64,000 nucleotides of DNA, from the NCBI GenBank assembly GCA_030272585.1, contig BSYQ01000006.1, positions 3,497,001 through 3,561,000 of the forward strand. The letters run 5' to 3'. The notes under the pieces were generated by a model, which searched no databases, was not told where the DNA came from, and worked only from the letters and a program-made list of their open reading frames with translations. The position numbers and the translations under genes are program-made. Shown piece after piece: positions 54,534-64,000 of this stretch. Origin of the DNA: Bryopsis sp. KO-2023 (lineage: Eukaryota; Chlorophyta; Ulvophyceae; Bryopsidales; Bryopsidaceae). Within the stretch, counting starts at the first letter, position 1, and every line of letters starts with the position of its first letter.

Positions 54534-54998
54534 CAGAGATAGGACTTGGGCCAAATTTTTGGTCCGACTCCGGTCCGGTCCGGTTACGGTCGGGTTACGG
54601 TCACCGTACTACGGCCGTAACTCCGTACCGTAACCGGAGTAATATGTTGTTTTTACGGTACGGAACAGGTACGCTATAACTACGGTAGGCCCTAAATCAC
54701 CGTGAAGTAGCGTGGTTCAGTGCTAAAGCGTTAGGCTGCAGTCAGTAGGGTCGCGGGTTCGAATCCCCCTGGGTTCCTTTGGAATCGCGGGACCCTGCGG
54801 GGGTCACTTTCTACGGTTTACGGTTGTTACGGCCGTTACGGTCGTTACGGTCCGGTACGGAGCGGTACGGAGTGGTACGGTGCTACGGTTACGGCCGTAA
54901 AAGTACGATTTTCTGACGAAAATTGTACTCCGGTTACGGTCCGGTTACGGTGGTTACGGTCCGGTTACGGTGACCGTAACCGTAAAGTCCTATCTCTG
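54534..54998. mobile_element. hAT-like MITE with tRNA-like core, copy 2
   Basis: 465 bp, same 13 bp inverted repeats, with its own distinct 8 bp target duplication GTCACAGA (54526-54533 and 54999-55006), so it inserted independently of copy 1. Same orientation as copy 1. Confidence 0.93.
54705..54775 (+). promoter_or_regulatory. tRNA-like segment with A and B boxes in MITE copy 2
   Basis: Same as in copy 1; B box at 54756-54766. Confidence 0.65.
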
Positions 54999-55006
54999 GT
55001 CACAGA

Positions 55007-56740
55007 GTGAAGGAGGTTGTGGGGTTGTCCTATGGCCATTAACGAAAACAGGCCAGGCCCAGTAATTCGAAAAGGAAGAACAACCGTTTTAATCGCGTAG
55101 GGTCCCAGAACCAACGACGAACCCAGGGGTAAACGAAACTCCCCATCCTTCCCCACTAAACGAATCCTGCGTCCTTTTTTCGTGAGGGGGTCTTGCAGCA
55201 CTCGAACCACACCCCGCTCTAACTTTCCCGACTTCTCCCCTACCTTCATGACTGCGTGGCAAGGGATGGACGTTCCGTTCTTGCCCCAGAGGCAGTTGCG
55301 AGCGCAGTCGACGGTGAGGGAAAGGTGTGCGAGGAGGGGGACGCCCAGAATAATCTGGGATGTGTTTTCCGAAACCAAAAATACTTCCTTCCCCTCCCAC
55401 GGTCCTACTTTGACGTCGAGCGTCACCGTCCCTCGCACGCTCTCCTTGCTTCCATTGAACCCGGTCAGCGTTAGCACTCCTTTCGGAGGAGCGACTCCCC
55501 ATCCGTGCCTTTGACATACCTTCCATGGCATGATGGAGCATCCACTTCCGCTGTCGACCAACGCTTCGAAAAGGTGGTTACTCCCTCCCTGTTCTCCTTC
55601 CAGCCTGAGTTTCACCCGAAGTTGTTTTCGCACCGTATCTCCGGCGGGCGTTCCTGCTGCGACCGAATGGCACGACGACGACGGCTGCTCGTGCTGTATT
55701 GCCTCCAGCAGCTCGCCGAAAGCATCCTCTTCCACACTCGCCACCTGCGCTCTCCTCTTCGTCCGGCACTGCGCTTCCCAGTGCCCCTTCCGCCCGCAAA
55801 ACTGGCAGGACGGAATCTCTCCCGTCCGAGTAGGTGGCCTGTCCGCCACCAAAACTTTCGTCCCCACCTTAGGTTCTGCTTTAGCATCCACTTTCACTTC
55901 TGCCTTTCCCTCCTCCTCCTTCTTTACTTCCGCGAGAACTGCTTCCCTGTATTCCGTCCTCCTCTTCATTCGATCCAAAAGCTCCCGAAGTCCGCTGAAG
56001 GTCAGTTTTTCGAACTCTGTTTCCAACACGACGCGGCTCAACACCCTCCCCGGTAACCGGGCCACGAGTAGCTTGACCGCGTTTTTCTCCTCTTCCACCT
56101 CCGCCGCTTGTCCCGTGTTTAAGAACATCAGGAAAAACCGCTGCAAGAACTCCAACTCTGTCTCCTCCTCCATTTGTTGCAGCCGCCGAAGTCTGTCCAA
56201 CGTAGCTGATCCCTCCGTCGAAACTGAAGCCGCAGGCGCCGCACTCCCGAGCTCCAGGACTTCCCTTCTCATCGCCGTCTCTGTTCTACGCCGCCGTAAC
56301 CATGCAGAACCTTTGTCGAGGAACTTCAGTAGGTACCCCAGCAGAAGCGAGGAGGCGATCCCTGCTCCGACCAGGTTGGCGTTGGATCCCCGCAGGACAC
56401 CCCAGAGCTTGTGCATCCTGTCTGCGAGCTGCACAAGCTCCAAGGTGTCCCACGCAGCAGCGGGGTTCGGTGAAGGGGAGGGTAGGGCACGATGTGAGTG
56501 TCGATGTCTGATCGACCACATCAGCCTCTGCCAGAGCTCGTGTGGAGACGTTCTGGGCGTGTGAGGCGTAGAGAATGGAGGAGGTGATGGGGAATACGTT
56601 GCTGGCGCCCTTCCGGCTGGTGTTGCCGGCGCCGCATTTTGATCTGATATCGTCGGTGGTCGCTGTAACAGCAGCGACATACCGGCTAGTAGAGCCAAGC
56701 CCCCAAAGGCCAGGATCCACCCTGTTCGCTCCGAAACCAT
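55007..56740 (-). CDS. Gag-protease of the second retrotransposon, 5' part
   Basis: About 577 aa up to the MITE. The likely start is the ATG at 56740-56738, whose A is the last base of the 5' LTR. Two hydrophobic segments occur in the N-terminal third (ILAFGGLALLAGMSLLL near residue 9 and LVGAGIASSLLLGYLLKFL near 120), which is unusual for Gag. Then come a Gag-like helical region, a CCHC knuckle (CQFCGRKGHWEAQC), and an aspartic protease (ALVDSGSGCSIM) with a downstream IILGVPLLA. The frame continues at 54533 after the MITE. Confidence 0.88.
56728..56739 (-). other. Primer-binding site of the second retrotransposon
   Basis: TGGTTTCGGAGC directly next to the 5' LTR, identical to the site in the Ty3 element at 37765-37776. 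It overlaps the first codons of gag. Confidence 0.75.
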
Positions 56741-57066
56741 GTTGTTACTGGAAGAACGAGCCTTCCGCAAAAAAAGTCTTACAACAAAAAGACAACCCCG
56801 AACTCCCGTTCACAGACTTTCCTTCCCGACTCACTCAACTCTCACACTTCCTCCACTGACTCATACCTCGTACTTCTAACGTAAAACCCCTACTGCCATG
56901 GGACCTCTCACCCGCACTGACCAGTCGATTCAACACATTTGACATCGCTCTCAGAGTCAAATCGTGTGGTAGTACTTTCATTAGAAATGAGTGTCCGTTG
57001 TGTGGATTGGTTGATGTGACGCTCTTATGTCTGTCTTTCAGTACTTGTGTTCTACCCGGTCCAACA
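56740..57066 (-). repeat. 5' LTR of the second retrotransposon
   Basis: 327 bp direct repeat of 49199-49525. Confidence 0.95.
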
Positions 57067-57449
57067 CCTGCCTGAGGGATGCTATCTTCTGCTCCTGAAA
57101 ATATATATTGTTCTGTTCACTTTCTGAGCTACCAAAGTACCAAAGTTTCACCAAAAACTGTTCACGAGTTTCGATACCAAAAGCTGTTCACGAGTTCCGA
57201 TAAGACCCCTACCAAGTGTCCATGACGGCCCTCGTGGCGACAGGTTCGCAACCCCTGTTGCCACATCCTTTGGGGTCTCGAGAGCCTGGACACTCAGTTA
57301 ATGCACTCTCCTGGGTCATTGCCTGCCATGCGGCTACCATACAACTACCATACAGCATACAACACCATACACCATACAACAGAAAAATATAGAAAAAAAA
57401 ACAAGGGCAAAAATTCAAAAAAAATAACTTTTCTTGGACAAAGACAATT

Positions 57450-58206
57450 CTGTTGAATTCAACAAAAAGGACAGGATCACAAAGCTCACTCATGATGCTC
57501 TCCAGCTCCTCGTTCGTGTCTTTGACAACCTCTGCCTCCTGGAGGTCATCACTGAGTTGCTGCTGGATCCATTGCTGGAGGGGAGAACCAATTCTGAGAA
57601 GACCCTCCAGCAAAACTCCTCCCTTTAGAACAAGAAAAAAAAAATTAAAAGACCCCAACAAAACCCCGAAAAAACAACAAAAAACGAAAACAAAAACAAA
57701 AGAAAACTACCAGTGCTGGAGGGTTGAGGGTCAGGGGCAGGCTGCTCAACGGGTGGCTCATTCCTGCAACACATTACATGGTTTGACAAGAAACAATAGA
57801 TACAAAATACCAAAATGTATAATTAGGCTGTATGTTTTGTGAAATCGCGGGCGTTCGGGAAGCCGGCCGGCTATCGTTTGTCGTCGGATTACGCTGTTTT
57901 GTAAGATTTTTTAAAAACTATGAACACCTCTCCGCCGCTTTCCAACCCCAGCGTCGCAGATCACAGCTCCATAATTGGGACGGGTGCTCATGAGTTCGCT
58001 CGATCACCAGCAGGAAGTGCCCCAAGTGATTCGTTCCCCTCGCTGAGTTCGAACCCGTCAGACGTGCACATGCGTTTCTTCGCTAGCAGCAAGTAAACCG
58101 CGGCGTTGCTCACCAGCGCACTGCCCTTGAACTCCAATGCAAAATGACGAACGCTGCCCAGAGAAGCGAGGTCGCGACCTCGATCGAGGTGCAGAACAGT
58201 TATCAT
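57450..58206 (-). other. Candidate small gene, unrecognised
   Basis: An open stretch from the ATG at 58206 (MITVLHLDRGRDLASLGSV, then FKGSALVSNAAVYLLLAKK) has a donor-like site at about 58016. A possible exon follows at about 57766-57713 and another after an acceptor near 57626 (LQQWIQQQLSDDLQEAEVV). Phases can be made to agree in more than one way. Product unknown. Confidence 0.35.
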
Positions 58207-59204
58207 GGAAGTCTGCAGGGAAAAGGAAAAAGAAAAAGAAAGCTCAGGAAACTCTGTTCTGGTGTCATGGACAAGGTATTAAGAGGTGGCTGAACAGAAG
58301 TGGTTTCGAGCAACCCAAGCAAAAGCGAGTCTTCCCATCACCTGCTCAGCAATCCCCGACTTCCCTCTGATCGAGCCTGGCGGCTGCGATTGAACAGCGA
58401 GCCACATGGGTCCCCCTCCTCGCCCAACACTACCTCCACGTCCATGGAACAAGCTCAACTTTAATTCCTCTTGGAAACTTCAACCAGCGTCTCCTGGCAC
58501 TTGCACAGATCCCAACTGGCCGCCAGCCTCCCCGCATCCTTGCCAGAATCGGAATACCCCAACATGACCTTTGGGTAATTGTCACGCGACTCTTCAAGAA
58601 AACATCCAGCGAAAAAAAGCTGATCCATCAAATTGCCTGCCCCAGATCGGATAAGGTTTCGAACAGCGGTATGATTCTGAGGGAACCGGCGTGGTCAGGT
58701 TGCCTGTCTGTTTATGCAGCAAAACGCTCGATTTTTGGGCGTGGTGGAAAAGAAGCAAGAGCTGGGTTTTCTAGGCAGGATGGCTGCGCAGCACGATGGT
58801 GATGATGGAACTGGGTGGTTTGACGTCATCCCATCGTAACGCCAGGAAGGACTGCCACTGACGTCCAAGAAAATGAATGTGGGAGTCACAGGTCGGAGCT
58901 TTCTATGGGGATGGATCGAAACGCAACGAAGGGCAGCAAGGTGAATTCTAGCGCAATTGTGCAACTCGCAAACATGGATTTTCTGCGCTTCCCGATTTCC
59001 AATGCACCAGAATGGAATTGCTACCTTTCACATTTTGTTTGGGCGTTCAGATGGTTTCTGTGGTCCATGTCTGAGATTCAAAAAGGCAGCCTTGGGTTCT
59101 TTCTCGATCGATCGTGTCAAAAACAGAAAGGTGTATCATTCAGTCAGCTTGTGGCTGTTGGAATTTTTCAGAGAAGTTATGGTTTCTACCACTCGACGTT
59201 TTGC
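58207..59204. other. Unassigned
   Basis: Short overlapping frames on both strands, none recognised. An open plus-strand run at 58905-59279 leads into the duplicated copy B but was not joined in phase. Confidence 0.4.
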
Positions 59205-59604
59205 TGCAACCTTCTGCCTGATGACCTGTGCTTTTTTTTCCAGAAGATGGGGATTTTTGGGGGCAAGATTTGCATCTAGTTCTGATGCACCTTGTTTCAG
59301 CGGCTCTGGCTGTCGATTTTGAACCTCCCACTCTGCAGCAAGACAACCCCACAAAGCACAATCAGAAATGAACTGGAAACCATCGACGCAACTTTGAATA
59401 CAGAAATCATCGGGGCGGGGGGGATTGTTGAAAAAAAATGCTTGAATGCTGCGCAGAAACCGAGTACACACCAGCATACCAGATGTTCCTTCGCTCTGAG
59501 CATAGACGATATAAGGAGGCAGTTCGGCACGAAGTTATGGAATGGAATTACCCTGTTTTTTTTCTGTGGTTCAACAATTTGGAAAAGGTTGCATTGGACG
59601 TAAT
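59205..59604 (+). CDS. Duplicated gene exon(s), copy B, family unknown
   Basis: Counterpart of 39105-39503 and the better preserved copy: the shared frame is open from 59292 to 59603 without the stop seen in copy A. Conserved residues include TIRNELETIDATLNTEIIGA and TRCSFALSIDDIRRQFGTKL. Similarity ends around 59604, where the copies diverge. Probably an internal exon of a plus-strand gene that continues right. Confidence 0.45.
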
Positions 59605-59864
59605 ATTTTTTTAAGGTGAGGATGCAAACTATTCGGATCTGAACAAACAGGTGGAACAAGTGCTTTTTTATGGGAATTCCTGCCATTTAATGCGTCTTGA
59701 CATGTGAAGGATGTGTTGCCATGGAGGCCTGAGACTCACTGGTGGGGTGAATATCGATGCAGTGGAGCTGAAGGGTCTTTGATATGTCAGAGATGGATAG
59801 GTTGTCAGACATGCAACTGAACAGGTTGGGGAAATGACCAATGATGTTTGCAGGAAGTATGAAG

Positions 59865-60152
59865 AAGAGTTGCTGTGCTCGGCCCAGTGCCAGGAAATGA
59901 CAAATTTCCTGTTTCTGACTGCGAAAATGTCTGTTGGAAGTCGTCGATGCGGTGGAACGTGGCTCCAGCTCGTCAGGTTTGCATCTTTCCTCAGAAAGAT
60001 TGTTAACGAATCAGATGATGTCCAGAATATGGGAGAACGTTGCGATTCTGTTTGCTCAGGTTGTTTCGTCCCACTTGCCCTCCATTGACAACGGAAAAAA
60101 AAGGATCTATCCAACAGATGATGGCAGTCTTCCTCGAGTGTTGCTGACTTAG
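59865..60152 (+). other. Candidate downstream exons of the copy B gene
   Basis: After an acceptor near 59854, an open stretch (YEEELLCSAQCQEMTNFLF) ends near a donor at about 59973. After an acceptor near 59998 another open stretch (MMSRIWENVAILFAQVVSSH) runs to a stop at 60152. Linkage to copy B is by position only. Confidence 0.3.
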
Positions 60153-60399
60153 AGAGCTAATGCTTTGGCTTCGTCCCAACATAGGATCTTTTCAGAAGTT
60201 CATGAACAGTGTAGGTAGGTTGCCTATCAGACTGAGACGTGTGTGCTCTCGTTCATGGCTCCTAGCTATCCATGCCAAGCACCTCCTTGAGATTTGGTTC
60301 AGTGGTGGGGGCTCTGCTCGGAGGGGGGGCAATCATACAATCAAAACACCTGGCGCCGTCTAACATGCCAATTTCCTCCTTGCAGCATCTATCCATTTT

Positions 60400-63300
60400 G
60401 CTTTTACCAGGAAAGAAAAGAAAGGATTAAAGAGTTTTTCTTTCCTTTTGGGCAGAAGTTCCCAAACATCGATTCAAAAGAAGGCGAAGGGAAACGGAAA
60501 GAAAAGCACCCAAACTGAAAAGCAAAAGCTTGATATACTGGAATGATACACATATACATACAGACTATAAAATTTCCGTGAACAGGCTGTGAGGCCTTAC
60601 GGCCTGGTGTAAAATAATTTCACTCTAATATATATCTATATATATCTTAACACCCTGGAAAAGAGTCCCCTTTTCGATTGCAAATGGATTACAAAACCTA
60701 AATTGTATACCCCGATCGCAAAAACCGGGAAGAAAAACAAAAACAAAACATTGAGCAGCTTTTTCTCCTTTACTCGCTTGAGTTTGAAGGGCCCCGAAAA
60801 ACAAGAAAAAAGAAACAGAGGCAAAAAAAAAAAGAAACCATCAGATAAAGAGGCATCCCAAATGACGAATGGGAAGCTAATCCATTCACGTTGAGGATAT
60901 ATATTTTTTAGTTTCTTCTTCACAAAGCCGATCAAAATTCAAGCAGGAGCAAAAGGATATGTTTGGAATTGCGTAAAGTTTTCTTTCCAGAGGAAAAGGT
61001 CGCAACCGTCCCTCCCAGCAAAAAAAAAAGAAAAGAAAAGAGCTTGTTGCCCACATTGGGTTGTGAATTTTACGAATCAGAAAACGAAATCCCTATTTTC
61101 TATCGATCATGTTTTTTTTTCCTTTTTTTCCTTTTTTTTCCTAGTCAATGCCCATTGAGAATCACAGATCAGCCCTGGACCTCGAAATAAAAAAAAAAGC
61201 GAAGATCAAAATGAGGCAATCGAACAAGCGAAACAAGATATTTTTTTTTCCCCGAGAAAAAAAAAAAACTCCCACTGAAGCCCCACGGAACAACGTTGAG
61301 GAAAGGCATTCCATGTTGCTCAGTTTTCCTTTTTTTCTTCTCGTTTATTTTTTTTCCTCCAGAAAATCAGGCTTCAGAAAGGAAATCCATAACTCCCAAC
61401 CTTTCTTTGTTCTTGCATATTCTTTTTTTTTCTGAAAGATTAAATCCACTTGACCAAATAAAAATAAAAGAAAAAGACAGAAAGCGAACCCCTCCCTTAA
61501 AAAAAAAACATAGATCTAGGAAACACGTCTGAAATGAACAACAGCAACAGCAAATTTAGATCTTTGGATACCTTTTTTTTTTTTTTTGCATGTAGATATA
61601 TATACATGTATATACAAAAACCCTTATTCCAACCCTGTGCCCTCGGCACATTTTTGCAACATGTTTTTTTTTTTTTCAAATTCAATCGGGCACACGTTTA
61701 TGCTCCCTTTGATTTTTGGGTTTCGATTTTTCATGACCCCTTTCCTCTTCCACTCCCCCAAAAGGGAACCCCCTTCCCAGAGGAATCCAATAAAACGATC
61801 GTACGTACAGGTAATTCGACACTTAAAACACCAAAGCTGAAATACACCTCTTGCCCTCTCCAATATGTTATATTTCCCCCACTTTCCTTCAAAAACTGCC
61901 CTAAAATTAACGTTTGCACATGGTCTCTTTTTCCAAATTGTTCCTTTCTACACCATCTCTCTAAAATGTCGAGGGGCAAGAAAAAGACAGGCACATATAT
62001 CGGATGGAGGATGTACTCGAAAAGGTGTGAATGGTCACACTTTCTGGACCCCAATCACACTTTCACTTGACTTCTGGTCTGCTGTTCACACCTAATAAAT
62101 CTCCCTCGTCAAATTTTTTTTCCCCCCGAAGCCCTCCTCTGCCCTCGCTCCATCAGTCAATGTCAGACTCACAAAACACAGCAGGAAAAAAAAAGTGAGA
62201 TGATTATATTTTTTCATGCATATTTTTGATCTTTGCTTTTCTTCCTTTGCCCTCTCGGCCCCTTTTTTATCATATTCTTGTTTCAACCATAAATCAAGCT
62301 TTTCCCATAGTTGCTTTTCTTTTCTTTTCTTTTTTTACTTTTTCGAAACATCCCTTCCCACACACACACACACACACACACGCCTTCTTGCACCGCCATC
62401 CCTTTTAGTTTTCTTTGACTTTCTTTTTGTTTTGTTTTCAACTCGCGCACCCATCCCATTGAGTCCTTGGGAAACATCTCAATCTTGATATAGAAAAATA
62501 ATAAAAAAAGAGAACACTGTCTTCATTCTTCATTCCCACCCCCACCCACCCACTCTTGTTTTTTTTTTTTTTCGCAACCCTTTCAACTTGTTTTCATATT
62601 TGATAACGAAACCTTGGTACATACAGCTATAATTGTTTTTTTCCATGGTTTATATACCACAAGAACTACCCACCGAACGCCCACATGCAATTCGAAAAAT
62701 ACCAAAGACGTGGAGAGTGCCCCACCCGCATGTTCAAAAAATCTTGCTCCAAAGCAGATTCATCCTAAAACTTCAATTTCAGCATTTGTGTTTTTAACTT
62801 TTTATAATTCATAAACTCTTCTCTCTATTTCTTCAAAGGTGTGACCCCCTCTCTCACTGTTTTCCTTTTCTCACACTTTTCTCACACTTTTCCCCTCCTC
62901 TTTTCGTTTTCTGGTTCTCTCTGAAACCTACATTCCCTTGTTGAAATTAGAGAGGGAGGGAAAAAAAAAGAGTTATGAATATATATATGTATGTATATAT
63001 ACATGTATAGAAAAGACAAAGAAAAAACAGAATTAAAAAAAAACAAACACATCTTCTCTTTTTTAAACTTCTTTTTTTTGAACCCCTTTTTTTTTCCCCT
63101 TGAACTTCCGAAAAGACAAAACCCATTTCAGTAATTTGGACGCTTTCTTGTAGCATCAACTACGGACACAGCAATTTTTAAATTTCCTCGTTGAACATTT
63201 TGCCCTCTTTACCTTTTTTTCTTTTAAAAAAAACCTCCTCACTCACACTCACTCACACACACACAACACTTACAAGCACAACAAGGTCATTCGTTGATTT

Positions 63301-64000
63301 TTTTTTTTTTCCTTTTCGGTATTTTTCTTTCCACAAAACCCTCTATTTCTCCATTGTCAAAACCCCTTTTTTCGACGTAACCACCCACAGAAAAGTGAGA
63401 GGAAAAAAAATGAGAGAACAGAAAAGCTCAGTCTTCTTCTTCTTTCTTTCTTGCCTTTAAAACCTTTCCCTACCTTTCTCTTCAAACTCTAAAATTAACG
63501 TCTTTCTTTCTTTCTTTTTTCAACCTCCCCCTCCCCTCCACTTCTTGGTTAAATTCCCTTTTCCCTTACATATATATATTTTTCCCCTTCCTATTTTCTT
63601 CTCCTCGCTTCGCTTTTTTCTCTTTTTTTGCTGTTAAAAAAAAAAAGAAAAAAAAAGTCTATACCGCATCCACCAGATATATTTTATATTTTTTTTTGAA
63701 AAACCTTCCAATCATTTATTATCTGAGATCATGTCCATTAACCCGTCGAGCGTAGCATATCCTCTTTTTTTTTATACAACAGGTATAAAAGACTATAGAG
63801 AAGCCCTTTTTGCTTTCCTTTCTTCTCCTCAACTCCCAATCTCCTTCGCCTCTTCCCCCTCCCTTTTTTTCGATCAATCTATTTCCCCCCCTATTTTTTC
63901 TTCTTTTTTTTTTTCAGGTCGCTACTACCAAACCACCCCCTATAGTAGAGGTATTTTTTTCCTTTCTACCTCAACCCCCCAAAACCCTTTTCTTGCACTC
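60400..64000. other. T-rich low-complexity DNA without a recognisable gene
   Basis: Dominated by poly-T/poly-A tracts, TTTTCTTTTC runs, a (CA)n run at 62361-62381, TA/TG alternating stretches (about 61596-61617 and 62978-63008) and CTTTCTTT repeats near 63500. Open frames are mainly Phe/Ser/Lys-rich translations of these tracts. Confidence 0.6.

Larger units (their letters stand above)
49199..57066 (-). mobile_element. Second LTR retrotransposon (Ty3-like order), carrying two nested MITEs
   Basis: 7.87 kb. LTRs 49199-49525 and 56740-57066 are 327 bp each, begin TGTTG, end CAACA, and differ by one base that I could see (G/A near 49358 and 56902). The target duplication is CCTG (4 bp); copy 1 of the surrounding tandem repeat serves as the empty site and confirms it. 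Internally it encodes Gag, protease, RT, RNase H and integrase, in that order. Two hAT-like MITEs interrupt the coding region at 53349 and 54534; without them the whole coding region is one frame broken only by one UAG. Confidence 0.95.

Noticed and set aside
55530-56564. 344-codon plus-strand open frame
   Set aside because: Antisense shadow of the Gag-protease frame of the second retrotransposon.
60400-64000. Many Phe/Lys/Ser-rich open frames
   Set aside because: Translations of poly-T and poly-A tracts; no domains and no consistent splicing.

Overview
This is a eukaryotic nuclear window, most likely from a green-lineage alga close to the streptophytes. The evidence is spliceosomal GT-AG introns in nearly every gene, a nuclear plastid-type Hsp70 with a transit-peptide-like leader, a plant-like eIF3e, and a multi-exon homologue of the plant At5g58100 family. 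The exact species is an inference I cannot fix. There are no operons, rRNA genes or CRISPR arrays. Exon limits given here were worked out by hand from reading frame, splice dinucleotides and intron phase.

Left half (1-31 kb), ordinary genes: a BK-type voltage-gated K+ channel cut by the window edge (minus); an Ariadne-type RBR ubiquitin ligase of about 10 exons (minus, 3993-8315); a SAYSvFN-domain membrane protein (minus); a VASt-like lipid-binding protein with a C-terminal membrane anchor (plus, 7 exons, 284 aa); a divergent pair of intronless genes, NAT9 acetyltransferase (minus) and eIF3e (plus); CRIPT (plus, 4 exons, 99 aa); the At5g58100-like membrane protein (minus, about 11 exons); and plastid Hsp70 (plus, 6 exons, 723 aa). 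The last two are divergent. They share a 419 bp promoter region with three G-boxes at exact 9 bp spacing and a perfect three-unit heat-shock element.

Right half (31-64 kb), repeat-rich: an intact chromodomain Ty3-type LTR retrotransposon (31260-37932, 5 bp target duplication) that appears to split an exon; duplicated gene fragments; two minisatellites and a thrice-repeated hairpin; a nine-exon gene (43177-48049, 537 aa) of unknown function built partly by tandem exon duplication, with a LINE fragment in its first intron; and a second LTR retrotransposon (49199-57066). In this second element gag-protease and pol share one frame but are separated by a single UAG, and it has been hit by two identical 465 bp hAT-like MITEs. 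Each MITE has 13 bp terminal inverted repeats, a perfect 8 bp target duplication, and an internal tRNA-like segment with a perfect B box. The last 3.5 kb is T-rich low-complexity DNA in which I see no gene.

The most unusual items are the tRNA-carrying hAT-like MITE, the in-frame UAG in the second retrotransposon, the primer-binding site shared by the two unrelated LTR elements, and the exon-duplicating 537-aa gene.
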